Assembly (NCBI GenBank): GCA_035079385.1
Contig: JAVHKY010000015.1
Coordinates: 2,542,001-2,606,000 of the forward strand
Reading direction: 5' to 3'
Source: Aspidiotus rigidus
Taxonomy: Eukaryota > Arthropoda > Insecta > Hemiptera > Diaspididae
Length of the DNA: 64,000 nt
Positions 63,021-64,000 of this stretch are shown here, piece by piece; the first letter of the stretch is position 1; each line of letters opens with the position of its first letter. The position numbers were made by a program, and so were the translations under genes. The notes beneath the pieces were generated by a model. It worked only from the letters and a program-made list of their open reading frames with translations, was not told the origin of the DNA and searched no databases.

Positions 63021-63866
63021 TAAAATTTGAGTACCACCATCTGACTCGATTGCTACCTCTTCTTCCAATCATCTTCCCTATCCTCACGTTCTTTTCGTTT
63101 GTTTCTCACTCCACTCCAGTTATTCTTATTCTCCAATACCCTTTGTATGCTCCGTTGATCACTTTTCTTATTTTTATTCGAAATTTATTTGAGGATCAGT
63201 GTGTCAAGAACATGTATTCAAGTAGTGTATACCTTGATAAAGAAAAAAAAAAAAAAAACTATCAATTAACTCGAGAACTATCAAGTAGAATTGAACTTTA
63301 AATAAGTATGCTCTTACTTTTTCGTGATTATATTATACTCTTCCAATAATGGTAATTGACGTTCAAAATTTATTTGAGGATCAGTGTGTCAGGAACATGT
63401 AAAATAAATCCAGTACCCTTTGGATACTCCGTTGATCACTTTTCTTCTTTTTATTCAAAATTTATTTGAGAATCAGTGTGTCAAGGTATTCTGGTAGTGT
63501 CAATAACTCCAGAACTATCAAGTAGAATAGAACTTTAACGATAAATAATTATAATCTTGTCACAGTATGATAATTGACGTCGGATGCGATAACAGGAAAA
63601 TGGAGAACTTTTACACGCACGTTTGTGATAATGAATCGTTGCACTTAAATAACCAAGAATTAATTTTCTATTTTCTATTTTGCCTGTTAACCTTCAGTCG
63701 CTGTGACGTCATTAGAATTTCACGAATATTTTTTCTTATAATTTGCTAGGCAATTCATATACATAGTAATAGAATACACGCGTTAGCTATTTTTTAGCTA
63801 AATTGTATCGGGCAAATCAGGAATGAGAGGCAAAGGGTCATTTAGCTTTTTAGTATATTAGATTCT

Positions 63867-63975
63867 GAGCTGTTAGAGAGGGCGGAGGGGGATCGAGAGA
63901 GGGCAGAAAATGATTTTCTAAGGTTTAGGAGAGGAGAAAAAATGGAGACGGATAATTCCTCGGTATGGTAGTATG
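63867..63975 (-). pseudogene. Retrotransposon pol tail fragment next to the Helitron array
   Basis: The - strand contains an HTEELSVSIFSPLLNL-like reading that resembles the post-RNase H tail at 11330-11420 in the remnant on the left. On the + strand both read as a purine-rich stretch with 'aaaaatgg.g.c..ataattc.tc.gtatg'. The Helitron array appears to have inserted beside or within this relic. Confidence 0.4.
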
Positions 63976-63989
63976 AAGTTCATCACCGG

Positions 63990-63997
63990 TGACGTCA
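63990..63997. promoter_or_regulatory. TGACGTCA palindrome
   Basis: A perfect CRE/ATF-type octamer, seven bases from the CACCGG stretch at the window end. Other copies lie at 3309, 3325, 48480, 53898, 60186 and 63704. Most are in repeats, so a regulatory role is not shown. Confidence 0.3.
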
Positions 63998-64000
63998 CAA

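Larger units (their letters stand above)
60345..63862 (-). mobile_element. Non-autonomous Helitron, unit 2 (3518 bp)
   Basis: It is nearly identical by eye to unit 1 over most of its length and in the same orientation. Its 3' CTAG (60345-60348) directly touches the 5' TC of unit 1 (60344-60343) with no base between. Its own 5' TC is at 63862-63861, followed by T63863 on the + strand. Only one GGCGCGCC (60351-60358) remains at its 3' end, so the terminal hairpin is missing. A 357-bp block present in unit 1 is deleted near 60415. Another internal block of about 435 bp (63131-63566) differs from unit 1 (59626-60060) and contains tandem copies of a ccgttgatcacttttctt segment. Confidence 0.85.

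Noticed and set aside
56497..63862. Rep/helicase gene in the Helitrons
   Set aside because: Both strands were checked; no frame longer than about 100 codons and no rolling-circle Rep or helicase motif, so the elements are non-autonomous.
1..64000. CRISPR arrays, bacterial operons, ribosome-binding sites, rRNA or tRNA genes
   Set aside because: The sequence is eukaryotic. No regularly spaced identical repeats with unique spacers, no rRNA similarity and no convincing tRNA cloverleaf was found by eye; a tRNA search tool would be the decisive test.

Overview
This is a eukaryotic window: AT-rich, with long gene-free stretches, spliced exons, polyadenylation signals and dense transposable-element debris. 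The Penelope-like, Jockey-type and Helitron content, an AMPA-type glutamate-receptor exon that resembles insect receptors, and scattered GTAGGTA/TACCTAC motifs suggest an arthropod, most likely an insect. I cannot name the order or species from sequence alone.

Only two host genes can be supported. On the + strand, 24070-25538 is one long terminal exon of the checkpoint clamp loader Rad17. On the - strand, 15245-15372 is a 128-nt internal exon of an ionotropic glutamate receptor (amino-terminal domain). The rest of that receptor lies in exons I could not find or outside the window. A few coding-like segments (2430-2862 -, 20110-20331 -, 40546-40791 +) are noted with low confidence.

The rest is mobile DNA. 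From left to right: a 2.4-kb foldback transposon (3369-5814) with 131-140-bp repeats mirrored in its two arms; a minisatellite folded into an 81-bp inverted repeat (6162-6369); a decayed Penelope-like element (8916-9950 +); a terminal-inverted-repeat composite element (10084-11158) with a second copy at 50330-51177; a Jockey-superfamily retrotransposon remnant (11250-12720 -) whose RNase H domain is split by a 320-bp MITE (11969-12288); an extremely AT-rich TIR element (about 13432-14136); a 272-bp MITE (27342-27613); a 5'-truncated non-LTR tail between two AAT tracts (38230-38592); a nested foldback element (39651-40174); another Jockey remnant (46255-47340 +); a Penelope-like retroelement with reverse transcriptase and GIY-YIG endonuclease (51720-53382 -) followed by a hammerhead-ribozyme-like motif (51581-51603); and a satellite array of about 45 bp (53437-53965).

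The right end (56497-63862) is the most striking structure. Two large non-autonomous Helitrons lie head to tail with no base between them. The outer array has canonical A|CTAG...GA|T borders. The left unit keeps a GC-rich 3' terminal hairpin; the right unit has lost it. Both carry retrotransposon-derived segments and degenerate copies of the same 45-bp satellite monomer found as an array at 53.4 kb, which links the mobile elements to the satellite.
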